From Photorhabdus namnaonensis (GTDB taxonomy: Bacteria; Pseudomonadota; Gammaproteobacteria; Enterobacterales; Enterobacteriaceae), in contig NZ_LOIC01000020.1 of the NCBI RefSeq assembly GCF_001684335.1, forward strand, positions 64,342 to 126,708: a DNA stretch of 62,367 nt, written 5' to 3'. Each line of letters begins with the position of its first letter. Within the stretch, counting starts at the first letter, position 1. The notes beneath the pieces are model-generated. The model was given only the letters and a program-made list of their open reading frames with translations, searched no databases and was not told where the DNA came from. A program made the position numbers and the translations under genes. Positions 9,207 through 17,700 of this stretch are shown piece by piece.

Positions 9207-9227
9207 ACAGGGTGTTTATAACCCTGT
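9207..9227. terminator. Hairpin between convergent PAS-LuxR and PTS genes
   Basis: ACAGGGT / ACCCTGT arms with a 7-nt loop, placed between two converging transcripts. The U-tract is weak (TTTC). Likely a shared bidirectional terminator. The rest of 8940-9256 shows nothing else. Confidence 0.45.
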
Positions 9228-9256
9228 TTCAATGCCAAGATCCAGATACTCCACAA

Positions 9257-10510
9257 TCAACGAACAATAATACCTAACAGAATGCCTAATGCGCCAAAGT
9301 CAGCATCACTGAATGTCGTGTTGGCAATACCGATATCCCCCAAAACCGGTAACAGGAACACGGGTAAGAAGGTGATCAGAAATCCCTGAGCAAAAGCCCC
9401 GAGAATAGCGCCTCTACGTCCCCCTGTCGCATTACCAAAAACTCCAGCCGCCGCACCAACAAAGAAGTGTGGCACTACGCCAGGAATAATGACCGTCATA
9501 CCTAGTGCATACAGTATAAACATACCGATAACACCAGCCACAAAACTGCTCAAGAACCCTACCAATACTGCATTAGGCGCGTAAGGGAAGACAACCGGGC
9601 AATCTAATGCTGGTTTAGCATTTGGTACCAGTTTGTCAGAAATTCCTTTAAACGCGGGAACGATTTCTGCAATGACCATTCTCACACCTTGCAGAATAAT
9701 GTATACACCAGCGGCAAAGGTAATAGATTGCATTAGCGAGAACATAAATCCATTTTTCCCACCACTGACTTCTCTCACAAAATCACCACCAGCGAATAAG
9801 CAACTGATCATGAAAATAATCGCCATCGTAAAAGAGATGGCAACTGGTGTATCACGCAGAAACAGCAAACTTTTCGGAACATTCATCTCTTCTGTTGAAT
9901 ACGCTTTATTTCCCAGTTTGCTGCCAATAAAACCAGATAGAACATAGGAAAGCGTGGAAAAATGCCCAATGGCAACGTCGTCAGAACCTGTTACTTTCTT
10001 CATATATGGATGAACAATCGCCGGAAAGAAAACCATAGCAACGCCGACAACCACAGAACCAATAGCCACTAGCATCGTGCCTTTAATCCCTGCTGTCGCC
10101 AAAATCACCGCGACCATCATGGACATAAATAATGTGTGGTGCCCGGTCAGAAAGATAAATTTCCACGGGGTAAAACGTGCAATTAAAATATTAATCACCA
10201 TAGCAAAGAACATGATCATTGCCATTTCTTTACCAAAACTTTTCTGCGCAATGGAAACAATTGCTTCGTTGTTTGGTACTACCCCCTGAATACCAAAAGC
10301 GTGTCGGAAAATTTCAGCAAAATCCCCCAGCGAAGAGACGACTAATCCAGCCCCCGCTCCCAAGATCACAAACCCCATAATGGTTTTTACAGTGCCTTTG
10401 ATACATTCAGTCACCGGTTTCCTTTGCATGATCAAACCAATAAGCGCGATAAGACCGACCAAAATCGCAGGTTCTGATAGGACACTCATCAGAAAATGGA
10501 AAAATTCCAT
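9257..10510 (-). CDS. PTS ascorbate-type permease, EIIC (UlaA/SgaT family)
   Basis: Membrane permease of the ascorbate/galactitol-type PTS. 417 residues with about ten hydrophobic segments spread along the whole length and no fused soluble domain. The start at 10510 was chosen for its GGAGGA Shine-Dalgarno; an upstream in-frame start overlaps EIIB. It is the last gene of an operon EIIA-EIIB-EIIC transcribed leftwards. No UlaG, UlaD/E/F or other catabolic enzyme follows, so the sugar cannot be assigned; ascorbate or a pentitol-like substrate are guesses from the family. Confidence 0.88.
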   Translation of the reverse strand: MEFFHFLMSVLSEPAILVGLIALIGLIMQRKPVTECIKGTVKTIMGFVILGAGAGLVVSSLGDFAEIFRHAFGIQGVVPNNEAIVSIAQKSFGKEMAMIMFFAMVINILIARFTPWKFIFLTGHHTLFMSMMVAVILATAGIKGTMLVAIGSVVVGVAMVFFPAIVHPYMKKVTGSDDVAIGHFSTLSYVLSGFIGSKLGNKAYSTEEMNVPKSLLFLRDTPVAISFTMAIIFMISCLFAGGDFVREVSGGKNGFMFSLMQSITFAAGVYIILQGVRMVIAEIVPAFKGISDKLVPNAKPALDCPVVFPYAPNAVLVGFLSSFVAGVIGMFILYALGMTVIIPGVVPHFFVGAAAGVFGNATGGRRGAILGAFAQGFLITFLPVFLLPVLGDIGIANTTFSDADFGALGILLGIIVR

Positions 10511-10523
10511 GACGTCCTCCCGG

Positions 10524-10811
10524 TTATAGTGCGCCAAGTTCTGCTAAGGCCGCGGACAAACGTACTTTCATTGCCGATTTATCCACCATATTGTCCAGCA
10601 CGACAATTTTGCCATCGACGGCCTGAACAATTAGCTGTTCCGTAATATCTTTAGTACCGACAAAAATATCGCTTTGAGTTGCTTTTGCTGACCCCAGATC
10701 GACATGATCAACACAGGCATCGATTCCCATCTCTCTCAGAATACTTTTGATACTCATTTCCATCATCAAACTGGTACCTAACCCATGTCCGCAAACGACG
10801 GTGATTTTCAT
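10524..10811 (-). CDS. PTS EIIB, ascorbate type (UlaB-like)
   Basis: 95-residue cytosolic phosphocarrier. The phosphorylated cysteine C7 lies in the N-terminal loop VVCGHGLGTS, followed by the alternating beta/alpha pattern of the EIIB-lactose/ascorbate fold. Starting at 10811 gives the family length; the next gene downstream, EIIC, begins 13 bp after its stop. Receives phosphate from EIIA and passes it to the incoming sugar at EIIC. Confidence 0.88.
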   Translation of the reverse strand: MKITVVCGHGLGTSLMMEMSIKSILREMGIDACVDHVDLGSAKATQSDIFVGTKDITEQLIVQAVDGKIVVLDNMVDKSAMKVRLSAALAELGAL

Positions 10812-10840
10812 ACTGTTTCCCCATAGCAAAAAATAACGAT

Positions 10841-11284
10841 TTAATACTGGTTAATCACGGCAAGAATCTCTTCTTTACTTTTGGCATTCATCAGCAATCC
10901 AACATCTTGTTGATTATCAAATAGCTCAGCAAGCTGGGCGATCACTTCAATATGACTATTACTGTCAGTTGCTGCTAAGACAATTAACAATTTGATCGGG
11001 TCATTTTCCGCAGACCCAAACCCCACTCCATTACTAATCACGGTTAACGCTAAAGCTAATTTATTGACCCCTTCCTCAGGTCTAGCATGTGGCATAGCAA
11101 TTCCCGGGCCGACAACATAATAGGGACCAATTGCCTCATGCGAGCGATAAATAGCATCAATATAACGGGAAGAAATAGCGCCATTTTCCACCAAAGGCTG
11201 ACAAGCAACCATGATTGCTTCGCGCCAATTTTCAATATCCGGTATCACTTGGATCACATCTTGGGTGAGTAACCTCTTTAGCAT
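10841..11284 (-). CDS. PTS EIIA, fructose/mannitol-ascorbate type (UlaC-like)
   Basis: 147 residues. The phosphorylated histidine H66 sits in the diagnostic motif GIAMPHARPEEG. First gene of the leftward EIIA-EIIB-EIIC operon; the ATG at 11284 follows GGGGGA. Its upstream region contains a heptamer tandem repeat and two palindromic operators shared with the divergent LacI-family gene. It takes phosphate from HPr. Confidence 0.88.
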   Translation of the reverse strand: MLKRLLTQDVIQVIPDIENWREAIMVACQPLVENGAISSRYIDAIYRSHEAIGPYYVVGPGIAMPHARPEEGVNKLALALTVISNGVGFGSAENDPIKLLIVLAATDSNSHIEVIAQLAELFDNQQDVGLLMNAKSKEEILAVINQY

Positions 11285-11326
11285 CAATTCCCCCTAACTA
11301 AAACCTCATCCCGCTCTACCTACTCT

Positions 11327-11371
<45 letters not shown>

Positions 11372-11391
11372 CTAGTGATATTAGTCACAAA

Positions 11392-11405
11392 TGATAGCGC
11401 TATCT
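11392..11405. promoter_or_regulatory. LacI-type operator 1
   Basis: TGATAGCGCTATCT, a near-perfect palindrome with the central CG typical of LacI/GntR-family operators. One position differs from the perfect copy at 11426-11439. Confidence 0.8.
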
Positions 11406-11425
11406 ATGATCGTAATTCATTATTG

Positions 11426-11439
11426 TGATAGCGCTATCA
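11426..11439. promoter_or_regulatory. LacI-type operator 2
   Basis: TGATAGCGCTATCA, a perfect 14-bp palindrome, 34 bp centre to centre from operator 1 (about three helical turns). Both lie between the divergent PTS operon and lacI-type gene, so the regulator probably controls both and itself. Confidence 0.85.
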
Positions 11440-11569
11440 TTTGTTATCTGATTAATTCACCAAAAAGCGAAAGTACATTCATGGTTTTTTCCCACGAATT
11501 GCCTGAGATCAGGTAGAATCCCATCGTCAAATTCATAGCCGTTAATTAAAAAAACAGAAAAATATTTTG

Positions 11570-12610
11570 ATGAAAAAGACACGAAAACGCCGTAATACAG
11601 GGCGAGTAACATTACAAGATGTTGCTAAGTATGCCGGTGTCGGTTCAATGACAGTTTCACGCGCATTGAGAACACCAGAAATGGTATCGGATAAATTACG
11701 AGAAAAAATTGAACAAGCCATACAGGAATTGGGATATATTCCAAATGGCGCTGCCGGCGTACTTGCTTCAGGCCAAAGTAATATTATCGCGGTGCTTGTG
11801 CCCTCACTGACAGATAAAGCCAGCGCTACATTTATACAGTCACTGCAACAAGTGCTAAATAAACATGCTTTTCAAGTTTTGCTTGGATGTCATGAATATG
11901 ACCATAATAAAGAAGCCGAAATTATCATGACACTACTGCAAAGCAATGCAGCAGCACTGGTGATTTTCAGTTCGCAATTGGCAGATAAAACCTACAGCAA
12001 TATTTCTCATATCAATATTCCCATTATTAATGTTGCAGGCTCTCATCAACAACAAACAGCAATTAATATAGAAACCGATTTTTCCGCGGCCGCCTATACG
12101 TTGACTGAACATATGTTAAATAATGGCCGCAAGCATATCGGTTATATTGGCGCCCAAATGGACAACCGTTTACGCAATCAGCAAATTAATGGCTGGCATA
12201 AAGCCATGCTGCATCACTATCAGAATGCTGACCAAAATATCACTACCTCGGATACGGCTAGCATGCAATTTGGCCGCCAGGCAGTTACTGAGATGTTATT
12301 ACGTCAACCTGAACTGGAAGGTGTGATTTGCAGTCATGAAGTGATTGCTTTAGGCGTCATATTTGAATGTCAACGGCGTCTACTTAAAATACCCGCTGAT
12401 TTAGCTGTTGCTTGTCTGGAAGGTTCAGATAACTGTGACCACACACAACCAACACTAACATCAGTTCGCATTGATTATCCCCAAATAGGCAGGGACACCG
12501 GAAAATTACTGATAAAACTGCTCAATCAACAAAGTGAAGATGAAGCAAAACATCAAAACAACCAATATCACCTATTTTCGTATAAGTTCGAGCCTAGGCA
12601 AAGTGCTTAA
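11570..12610 (+). CDS. LacI-family repressor, GntR-like
   Basis: 346 residues. The N-terminal LacI helix-turn-helix (about 13-40: VTLQDVAKYAGVGSMTVSRAL) with the hinge IPNGAAGVLAS is followed by a periplasmic-binding-protein-like effector domain. Overall closest in pattern to the gluconate repressor GntR. Divergent from the ascorbate-type PTS, with twin palindromic operators between them, so it most likely represses that operon until its sugar, or the phosphosugar, appears. The ATG at 11570 is preferred over the adjacent TTG. Effector unknown. Confidence 0.9.
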   Translation: MKKTRKRRNTGRVTLQDVAKYAGVGSMTVSRALRTPEMVSDKLREKIEQAIQELGYIPNGAAGVLASGQSNIIAVLVPSLTDKASATFIQSLQQVLNKHAFQVLLGCHEYDHNKEAEIIMTLLQSNAAALVIFSSQLADKTYSNISHINIPIINVAGSHQQQTAINIETDFSAAAYTLTEHMLNNGRKHIGYIGAQMDNRLRNQQINGWHKAMLHHYQNADQNITTSDTASMQFGRQAVTEMLLRQPELEGVICSHEVIALGVIFECQRRLLKIPADLAVACLEGSDNCDHTQPTLTSVRIDYPQIGRDTGKLLIKLLNQQSEDEAKHQNNQYHLFSYKFEPRQSA

Positions 12611-12682
12611 CAAAAAGCGCTTAACAAAATGATAACGCCATAATGAGACATCCATTGTGATTAAAGCCTGTAACCGTGGTAA

Positions 12683-13147
12683 CTATTTTACCTGCTGGCA
12701 TAGGTCATGCGAGGTGAAAGGAAAACCCGCGCAATCCTCGACCTTATTTACTATGTCAGCCACCGTTGTTTCAGCTAAAGCGGTTTCTAGCACACAGGTA
12801 ACACGCGAAAATTCATCTTCTAATACTGGCGTGATATTGTGCCCAATATAACACTTGGGATTAGGTTTAGAACGGTGCAAGGTAAAGTACTGAGGATCTT
12901 CAACTGCGCGATAAATATCTAACAATGAGATTTGCTTCGACGGCCGGGCGAGTAACGCTCCACCGCCCTGCCCCATTTGCGAATAAGTCAGACCAGCCTC
13001 CGCAAGGGCGCCTAAGAGCCGACGAACAACAGTCGGGTTAGTATTCACACTTTTTGCGATATCCTCAGAACGCACAGCTTGTCCGTGGTGAAGAGCGATA
13101 TCGGTGAGAATATGAATAGCAACAGCAAAACGGGTAGATGTTGGCAC
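12683..13147 (-). CDS. Rrf2-family transcriptional regulator
   Basis: 154 residues with the Rrf2 winged helix (about 1-85: TSTRFAVAIHILTDIALH ... GQGGGALLARP). The three-cysteine cluster that holds Fe-S in IscR and NsrR is not present; a lone C (NPKCYIGHN) follows the wing. So it is more like the non-Fe-S YwnA group and may sense by thiol or ligand. It converges with the LacI gene and lies downstream, on the same strand, of a SnoaL-like protein and a NemA-like reductase, which it may regulate. Confidence 0.85.
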   Translation of the reverse strand: MPTSTRFAVAIHILTDIALHHGQAVRSEDIAKSVNTNPTVVRRLLGALAEAGLTYSQMGQGGGALLARPSKQISLLDIYRAVEDPQYFTLHRSKPNPKCYIGHNITPVLEDEFSRVTCVLETALAETTVADIVNKVEDCAGFPFTSHDLCQQVK

Positions 13148-13352
13148 TGGAAAATCCTGTATACCTTAAGGATGTTACGGAAGAATAGCAAAATATGAAC
13201 AAAAAGGCCGCGTAGTATGTCACTAATTTCGTCACATAACAAGAAATGAAATTCAGAATGTTAACTTGCCTGATTAACATTCCTACTCCTCCCGTTTTGC
13301 CGCCGTATGCCATTGTTCGGCTCAGTTAATATTACAAGCATGGCAACCGACG

Positions 13353-13754
13353 TTACCGAATAGAATAATCTGCATGAGCACGTTCAATTTTAAGCGTATC
13401 GGCAGTTTGTTGTAATTTAGCTAACCGTCCATCCCGCACTGTCCATATATGAACGAAACGAGCAATGAACCGCTTACCACTCTTCACTCGCCCCAAATAA
13501 TTCCCCAGAACAATGACATGATCATCTGATTCAAAATATTCAGAACCGTCCACAACAAAATCATCAATATCATTTAAAAATGGCACAAAGAAATTATTGA
13601 GTATATCTTCGATTCCTTCATAAATCCCACCATATCGGGAACCTTCGGTAATATCCCAAATAACATCACTTGCCATGATCTGGCGAAGGACATCAATATC
13701 ACCCATAGAGTCATAAAAACGGCGAACAATAGATACATTTAATGAATCTGACAT
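13353..13754 (-). CDS. SnoaL/NTF2-like protein
   Basis: 133 residues, single NTF2-like cone fold (VRRFYDSMGDIDVLRQIMASDVIWDI ... GSEYFESDDHVIVLGNYLGR). Such proteins are small-molecule cyclases, isomerases or binding proteins; the substrate cannot be read. The start at 13754 is supported by AAGGAGA six bases upstream; the in-frame ATG at 13760 is too close to that Shine-Dalgarno. Its neighbour upstream is the ene-reductase, separated by 181 bp with a GC-rich hairpin near 13792-13815. Confidence 0.75.
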   Translation of the reverse strand: MSDSLNVSIVRRFYDSMGDIDVLRQIMASDVIWDITEGSRYGGIYEGIEDILNNFFVPFLNDIDDFVVDGSEYFESDDHVIVLGNYLGRVKSGKRFIARFVHIWTVRDGRLAKLQQTADTLKIERAHADYSIR

Positions 13755-13935
13755 TATCATTCTCCTTCAAACTATCCTGCAATGAAATATGACCGGCTCT
13801 TATAAAATGAGCCGGCCGGATATCTTGGGACGTTCAACCAAAAAGCGCCATGAGAACTTTAAATTAACATCCCCGGAAAACAATTCGAACATCTTTCATG
13901 TTAGGCTATCCATTGCGGGTAAGATATCCCCTTAC

Positions 13936-14991
13936 CTAGGTAAGCGCTGGATAATCAGTATAGCCTATAGCGCCAGGAACCATAAAAGTTTCCGGTTTTT
14001 GTTCATTAAATGGCGCTTCAATTAAAAACCGGTGAGGTAAGTCTGGATTGGCGATGAATAATTGACCAAAAGCCACTGCATCAGCCCGACCGTCAGCAAG
14101 AACTTGCTCGGCACTTTCTTTAGTAAGTTCCTCGTTAGCAATATAGGTTGACCCAAAAGCTTCTTTTATCACCTTACTTAAGTCACCATCAACCACAGCA
14201 TCACGTGAGAAGATAAAAGCAATACCTCGTTTACCAAGTTCACGTGCTACATATCCAAACGTCGCCACAGGATTAGAATCCGCCATAGAGTAGTAGCCGC
14301 CACGTGGGGATAAATGCATACCAACACGTGATGATCCCCAAACCGAAATACAAACGTCTGTCACTTCCAGCAGTAATCGCGCCCGATTTTCGACTGAACC
14401 TCCGTACTGATCTGTGCGCAGATTAGCATTATCTTGCAAGAATTGATCGAGCAAATATCCATTGGCGCCATGTATTTCTACTCCATCAAACCCTGCCGTT
14501 TTCGCATTTTCCGCTCCGCGCCTAAATGCTTCGACAATACCGGGAATTTCCTCAGACTCAAGCGCCCGTGGAACTACGAAAGGACGTTTTGGGCGTAATA
14601 AACTAACATGACCATCAGCCGCAATTGCACTTGGCGCCACCGGCCGTTCTCCATTAAGGAAAATAGGGTCCGATATCCGCCCCACATGCCAAAGCTGTAT
14701 AAAAATACGCCCACCGGCAGCATGCACGGCATCCGTGACCAACCGCCAACCAGCAACTTGTTCATCCGACCAAATACCCGGCGTATCCTCGTAGCCAACT
14801 CCCTGCGGAGTTACTGAGGTCGCTTCACTGATAATCAAACCAGCGGAAGCGCGTTGAGCATAGTATTCCGCCATCAGCGCATTAGGGACACGTCTCTCTC
14901 CTTCCGCACGGTTACGTGTCAAAGGAGCCATAATGATGCGATTTGGCAAGTCGAGATCACCGATGCGAATTGGGTCAAAAAGTGTAGGCAT
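13936..14991 (-). CDS. nemA: Old yellow enzyme, N-ethylmaleimide reductase-like
   Basis: FMN-dependent NAD(P)H ene-reductase for electrophiles such as maleimides, enones and nitro compounds. 351 residues, a TIM barrel. Family landmarks: LFDPIRIGDLDLPNRIIMAPLTR at the N-terminus (start at 14991), QLWHVGR, the substrate-binding HGANGYLLDQF loop with its H-x-x-N, and YGGSVENRARL. NemA itself is named from overall pattern; other OYE paralogues are possible. Upstream, a perfect TGTAACT-N5-AGTTACA inverted repeat may be its operator. Confidence 0.88.
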   Translation of the reverse strand: MPTLFDPIRIGDLDLPNRIIMAPLTRNRAEGERRVPNALMAEYYAQRASAGLIISEATSVTPQGVGYEDTPGIWSDEQVAGWRLVTDAVHAAGGRIFIQLWHVGRISDPIFLNGERPVAPSAIAADGHVSLLRPKRPFVVPRALESEEIPGIVEAFRRGAENAKTAGFDGVEIHGANGYLLDQFLQDNANLRTDQYGGSVENRARLLLEVTDVCISVWGSSRVGMHLSPRGGYYSMADSNPVATFGYVARELGKRGIAFIFSRDAVVDGDLSKVIKEAFGSTYIANEELTKESAEQVLADGRADAVAFGQLFIANPDLPHRFLIEAPFNEQKPETFMVPGAIGYTDYPALT

Positions 14992-15173
14992 ATCTTTTCT
15001 CTCATATAGATTAATAAATGTACTTCGTTGCAAATCATCAATAGATGCATAGCCAGGTCATACCAGAAACAAACAGCGTTAATTAGGGAGTGTGAACTAT
15101 TTCTCTTGATTCTGTTTCTCTTGATTCTGTTCCCGAGTCTTTAGTAGTAAGTTGCTTCTCTGACATGAATTAA

Positions 15174-15192
15174 TGTAACTTACACAGTTACA
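15174..15192. promoter_or_regulatory. Inverted repeat, candidate operator of the ene-reductase
   Basis: TGTAACT-TACAC-AGTTACA, a perfect 7-bp inverted repeat with a 5-bp spacer, about 180 bp upstream of nemA in an otherwise empty 14992-15325 interval. Which regulator binds is unknown; the nearby Rrf2 protein or an unlinked MarR/HxlR/TetR protein are candidates. Confidence 0.5.
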
Positions 15193-15325
15193 TAATACAA
15201 CAGAATAAAAATGTCAGATATTAGAATATTTGCAAGATAATAATGTTATGACACAACAATGACTTTGCTTGAGCATGATATAAGCTGCTTATAGCCTTTG
15301 ATTTGAGTTAATAAATGAGTGGCAT

Positions 15326-15351
15326 AAAAAAGGCCACGCAATACGCAGCCT
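15326..15351 (-). terminator. Intrinsic terminator of the ParD-like gene
   Basis: Eight-pair stem (two G.U) with a 5-nt loop followed by six U on the minus strand, 28 bp past the stop of the ParD-like gene. Confidence 0.75.
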
Positions 15352-15378
15352 TGAAACGCTCTTTAATAGATAGAGCCT

Positions 15379-15570
15379 CTATCCAATGAGTTTTCTTTTT
15401 GCCAGCAAAGAATCAAGGATAAAAGAGTACGGCAAATCAGGGTTATTCTCCGCAATGCGACCAATTTTAGCCCAATGCTCAATTTGCTTAGGTACACTTC
15501 TGCTTGAAGCTTCTGCATGAATTTTTACATCATTCACGAAATCATCATCCAAACTTATACTGATAGCCAT
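15379..15570 (-). CDS. ParD-like antitoxin, orphan
   Basis: 63 residues with a ribbon-helix-helix-like start (AISISLDDDFVNDVKIHAEASSRSVPKQIEHWAKIGRIAENNPDL), matching the ParD_like family. No toxin gene is visible on either side: the downstream terminator follows within 30 bp. It may be a solitary remnant, an anti-addiction protein, or pair with a distant toxin. Confidence 0.7.
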   Translation of the reverse strand: MAISISLDDDFVNDVKIHAEASSRSVPKQIEHWAKIGRIAENNPDLPYSFILDSLLAKRKLIG

Positions 15571-15857
15571 AGTTTAATTTGCCCCTCTGAGATTTTGTAC
15601 TACATGCGATATAAAACGCATTTGTATGAAATGCAACATTTTATCGCACTATGCAATCATTGATTTCGATATGTCTATTCCCATGATAAACATCCTTTAA
15701 TGAATAGACGCAATAACCTAATTTGAAAATACGTGATCCCAGTTTTATCTTTTTTAGCCTCCTCCTATCAAAAATTAGTTATGATTATAAATGGTTTGTC
15801 TGATGCTGGCAGGCTGTTGGTTGATATGTAAAAAAATTGTTGCCGGAGGATACATAT

Positions 15858-17579
15858 ATGAATTTATTGGATGGTTTACAAAAAAAACTGGACGGTTACT
15901 TTCATAAAACAAGTGAAATTAACTATGTAAAAATATTTGATACTCCCAAAATATGGGGATTTCCTTTTGGAAAAGAGATAATGCCACAAGCTATTAAAAG
16001 GGAAGCGGAATTTGAGGATGCTATTGTAAGTATTCTGGAAAAAATGCGTTATCGCTGTGATATTTCCTCCTTAAATGCCCCGGATGCAGAGTGGAGAAAA
16101 GTTATCCTATCAGCTATTGATCGCGCATTTACCAAAAAAATAAACAGGAAGGACAGAACTCAGATAAGGTTCTTATTCGCTCAAACACCGACATCTTTGT
16201 TAAACGGTGTGAATTCATACTTCGAAGGCACCCCTGAATATCTGGCATTGAAAAGTGATATTATTCAATTAATTCAGGAAAGGAGAAAGCATTGGGAGTG
16301 TATACCTGAAATATGGATTGGTCGGTTTTTCAGAATAGTAGATGGGCTTAAAGTATCATTACAGAAGAAGGTGCTGCCAGAGGAAATGTTTCCAGAAGAT
16401 GACACCAGAATGACATGGAATCATACAAAAATTATCGCAGTTGATGGAATTGAGTCATTTGTCGGGGGCCATAATTTAAATATGGATCTCTTTAAAAATT
16501 ACCCTCCAGTTCATGATGTCTCTGTTAAAGTTATAGGAACGGCATCATTAAGCTCACAATTATTTTTAAATAACATGTGGGAGTCTGATACAGACCTTCT
16601 AACTAAAGAATTCTTTGATATAGATGAAAATAAATGGGTTAATGCAAATGGTATTGTGGGAAAGCCAAAAGATCCATTAAAAAAAGAGCACATTACTAAA
16701 TATATAGACAGAAAAAAAGAAGAATGCCTAAAAAATCCACCTAAGGACCCAGAATATAAGAAAGCAAGCAGGATATTATCCGTAGGTAAATATTGGTCTG
16801 GGCCTGATATGCGAACAGATTATAAAAAAGGCTCTGAAATAATGAAAGAGTTTATAATAAAGAATGCAAAGAAGAAAATTCGCATGTCCCAGCAGGATCT
16901 TGTCAGTGCATGGAAAAAACAGTGGCGAGATCATCATGTGTGCCGATGGTTGATCGAAGCATTACTTGCCAACCCCGAGCTGGAAGTTCAAGTTGTTGTA
17001 TCGCCACTTGATGCAGCCGCCGGTGCCGCTGGTGATCAATATTCTTTTGGTTCTGGAGCCAAAAGAACGTTTGAAATATTTAAATACTATTTGACACATG
17101 ATGAGCACACCGATGAGAAGCTGGAAGATCCGGATGGAATCAGGCTAGCCGCACTGAAAAGAATAGAGATTGCCCCTTTTTTCTTTACAGACAAAGTACC
17201 TGAAGAACTTTCGATTGAAGGTACTACATACAAATGGCCAACCCCGGATGAAAATTCTTATACTGCTACGCTAAAAGAACCGCCTCTTGCTGAAAGACCT
17301 CCACAGGTAGGTTCTATAGGACGCCCATTCCGGTCCTTAATTAAAGCAAGTGGTCCGGTATATCCCAAAGTTGCCCCTGCTCCTGGGAATCATGCAAAAG
17401 TAACAATAATTGACGATGAACTCTACGTGGTTGGTTCTGATAATCTCTACCCGGGATATCTTTCAGAGTTCAACTATCTTATTGAGGGAGAAGATGCAGT
17501 AAAAACTTTCATCGAATCCTACTGGGAACCATTGTGGAAATATTCAAGAACACATTCATTTAATTACAAAAATGTTTGA
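15858..17579 (+). CDS. Phospholipase D, Yersinia murine toxin (Ymt)-like
   Basis: 573 residues with two HKD motifs: H189-x-K-x4-D (NHTKIIAVD) followed by GGHNL, and H512-x-K-x4-D (NHAKVTIID) followed by GSDNL. Each supplies one half of the phospholipase D active site. Length and position of the first catalytic histidine (189) are close to Yersinia murine toxin (586 residues, catalytic H188), from memory of that protein, so a Ymt-like cytosolic PLD is my preferred call. No signal peptide or membrane segment is visible. The start at 15858 has GGAGGA seven bases upstream. It stands alone between an orphan antitoxin and the dsd genes, which suggests acquisition. A type VI effector of the Tle5 class is the alternative; no vgrG is adjacent. 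Confidence 0.85.
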   Translation: MNLLDGLQKKLDGYFHKTSEINYVKIFDTPKIWGFPFGKEIMPQAIKREAEFEDAIVSILEKMRYRCDISSLNAPDAEWRKVILSAIDRAFTKKINRKDRTQIRFLFAQTPTSLLNGVNSYFEGTPEYLALKSDIIQLIQERRKHWECIPEIWIGRFFRIVDGLKVSLQKKVLPEEMFPEDDTRMTWNHTKIIAVDGIESFVGGHNLNMDLFKNYPPVHDVSVKVIGTASLSSQLFLNNMWESDTDLLTKEFFDIDENKWVNANGIVGKPKDPLKKEHITKYIDRKKEECLKNPPKDPEYKKASRILSVGKYWSGPDMRTDYKKGSEIMKEFIIKNAKKKIRMSQQDLVSAWKKQWRDHHVCRWLIEALLANPELEVQVVVSPLDAAAGAAGDQYSFGSGAKRTFEIFKYYLTHDEHTDEKLEDPDGIRLAALKRIEIAPFFFTDKVPEELSIEGTTYKWPTPDENSYTATLKEPPLAERPPQVGSIGRPFRSLIKASGPVYPKVAPAPGNHAKVTIIDDELYVVGSDNLYPGYLSEFNYLIEGEDAVKTFIESYWEPLWKYSRTHSFNYKNV

Positions 17580-17600
17580 TGTAAGCAGCCAGTGTGCTGA

Positions 17601-17631
17601 TATATTCCCGCCAACTGCTGGCGGGAATATA
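17601..17631. terminator. Perfect 13-bp hairpin between pld and dsdA
   Basis: Arms TATATTCCCGCCA and TGGCGGGAATATA around a 5-nt loop, 22 bp after the phospholipase stop and 70 bp beyond the converging dsdA stop. No U-tract on either strand, so transcript-end protection or bidirectional termination is inferred from placement only. Confidence 0.6.
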
Positions 17632-17700
17632 ACTTGAAAAGCATTAAGAGGATGACTTTTTCAAATAATCCGGGTTTGCAGCCCATTAAATTATTTATGA

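Noticed and set aside
15101-15136. Two-copy 15-bp repeat (TTTCTCTTGATTCTG) upstream of the ene-reductase
   Set aside because: Only two copies with no evident regulatory context; noted but not listed as a feature.
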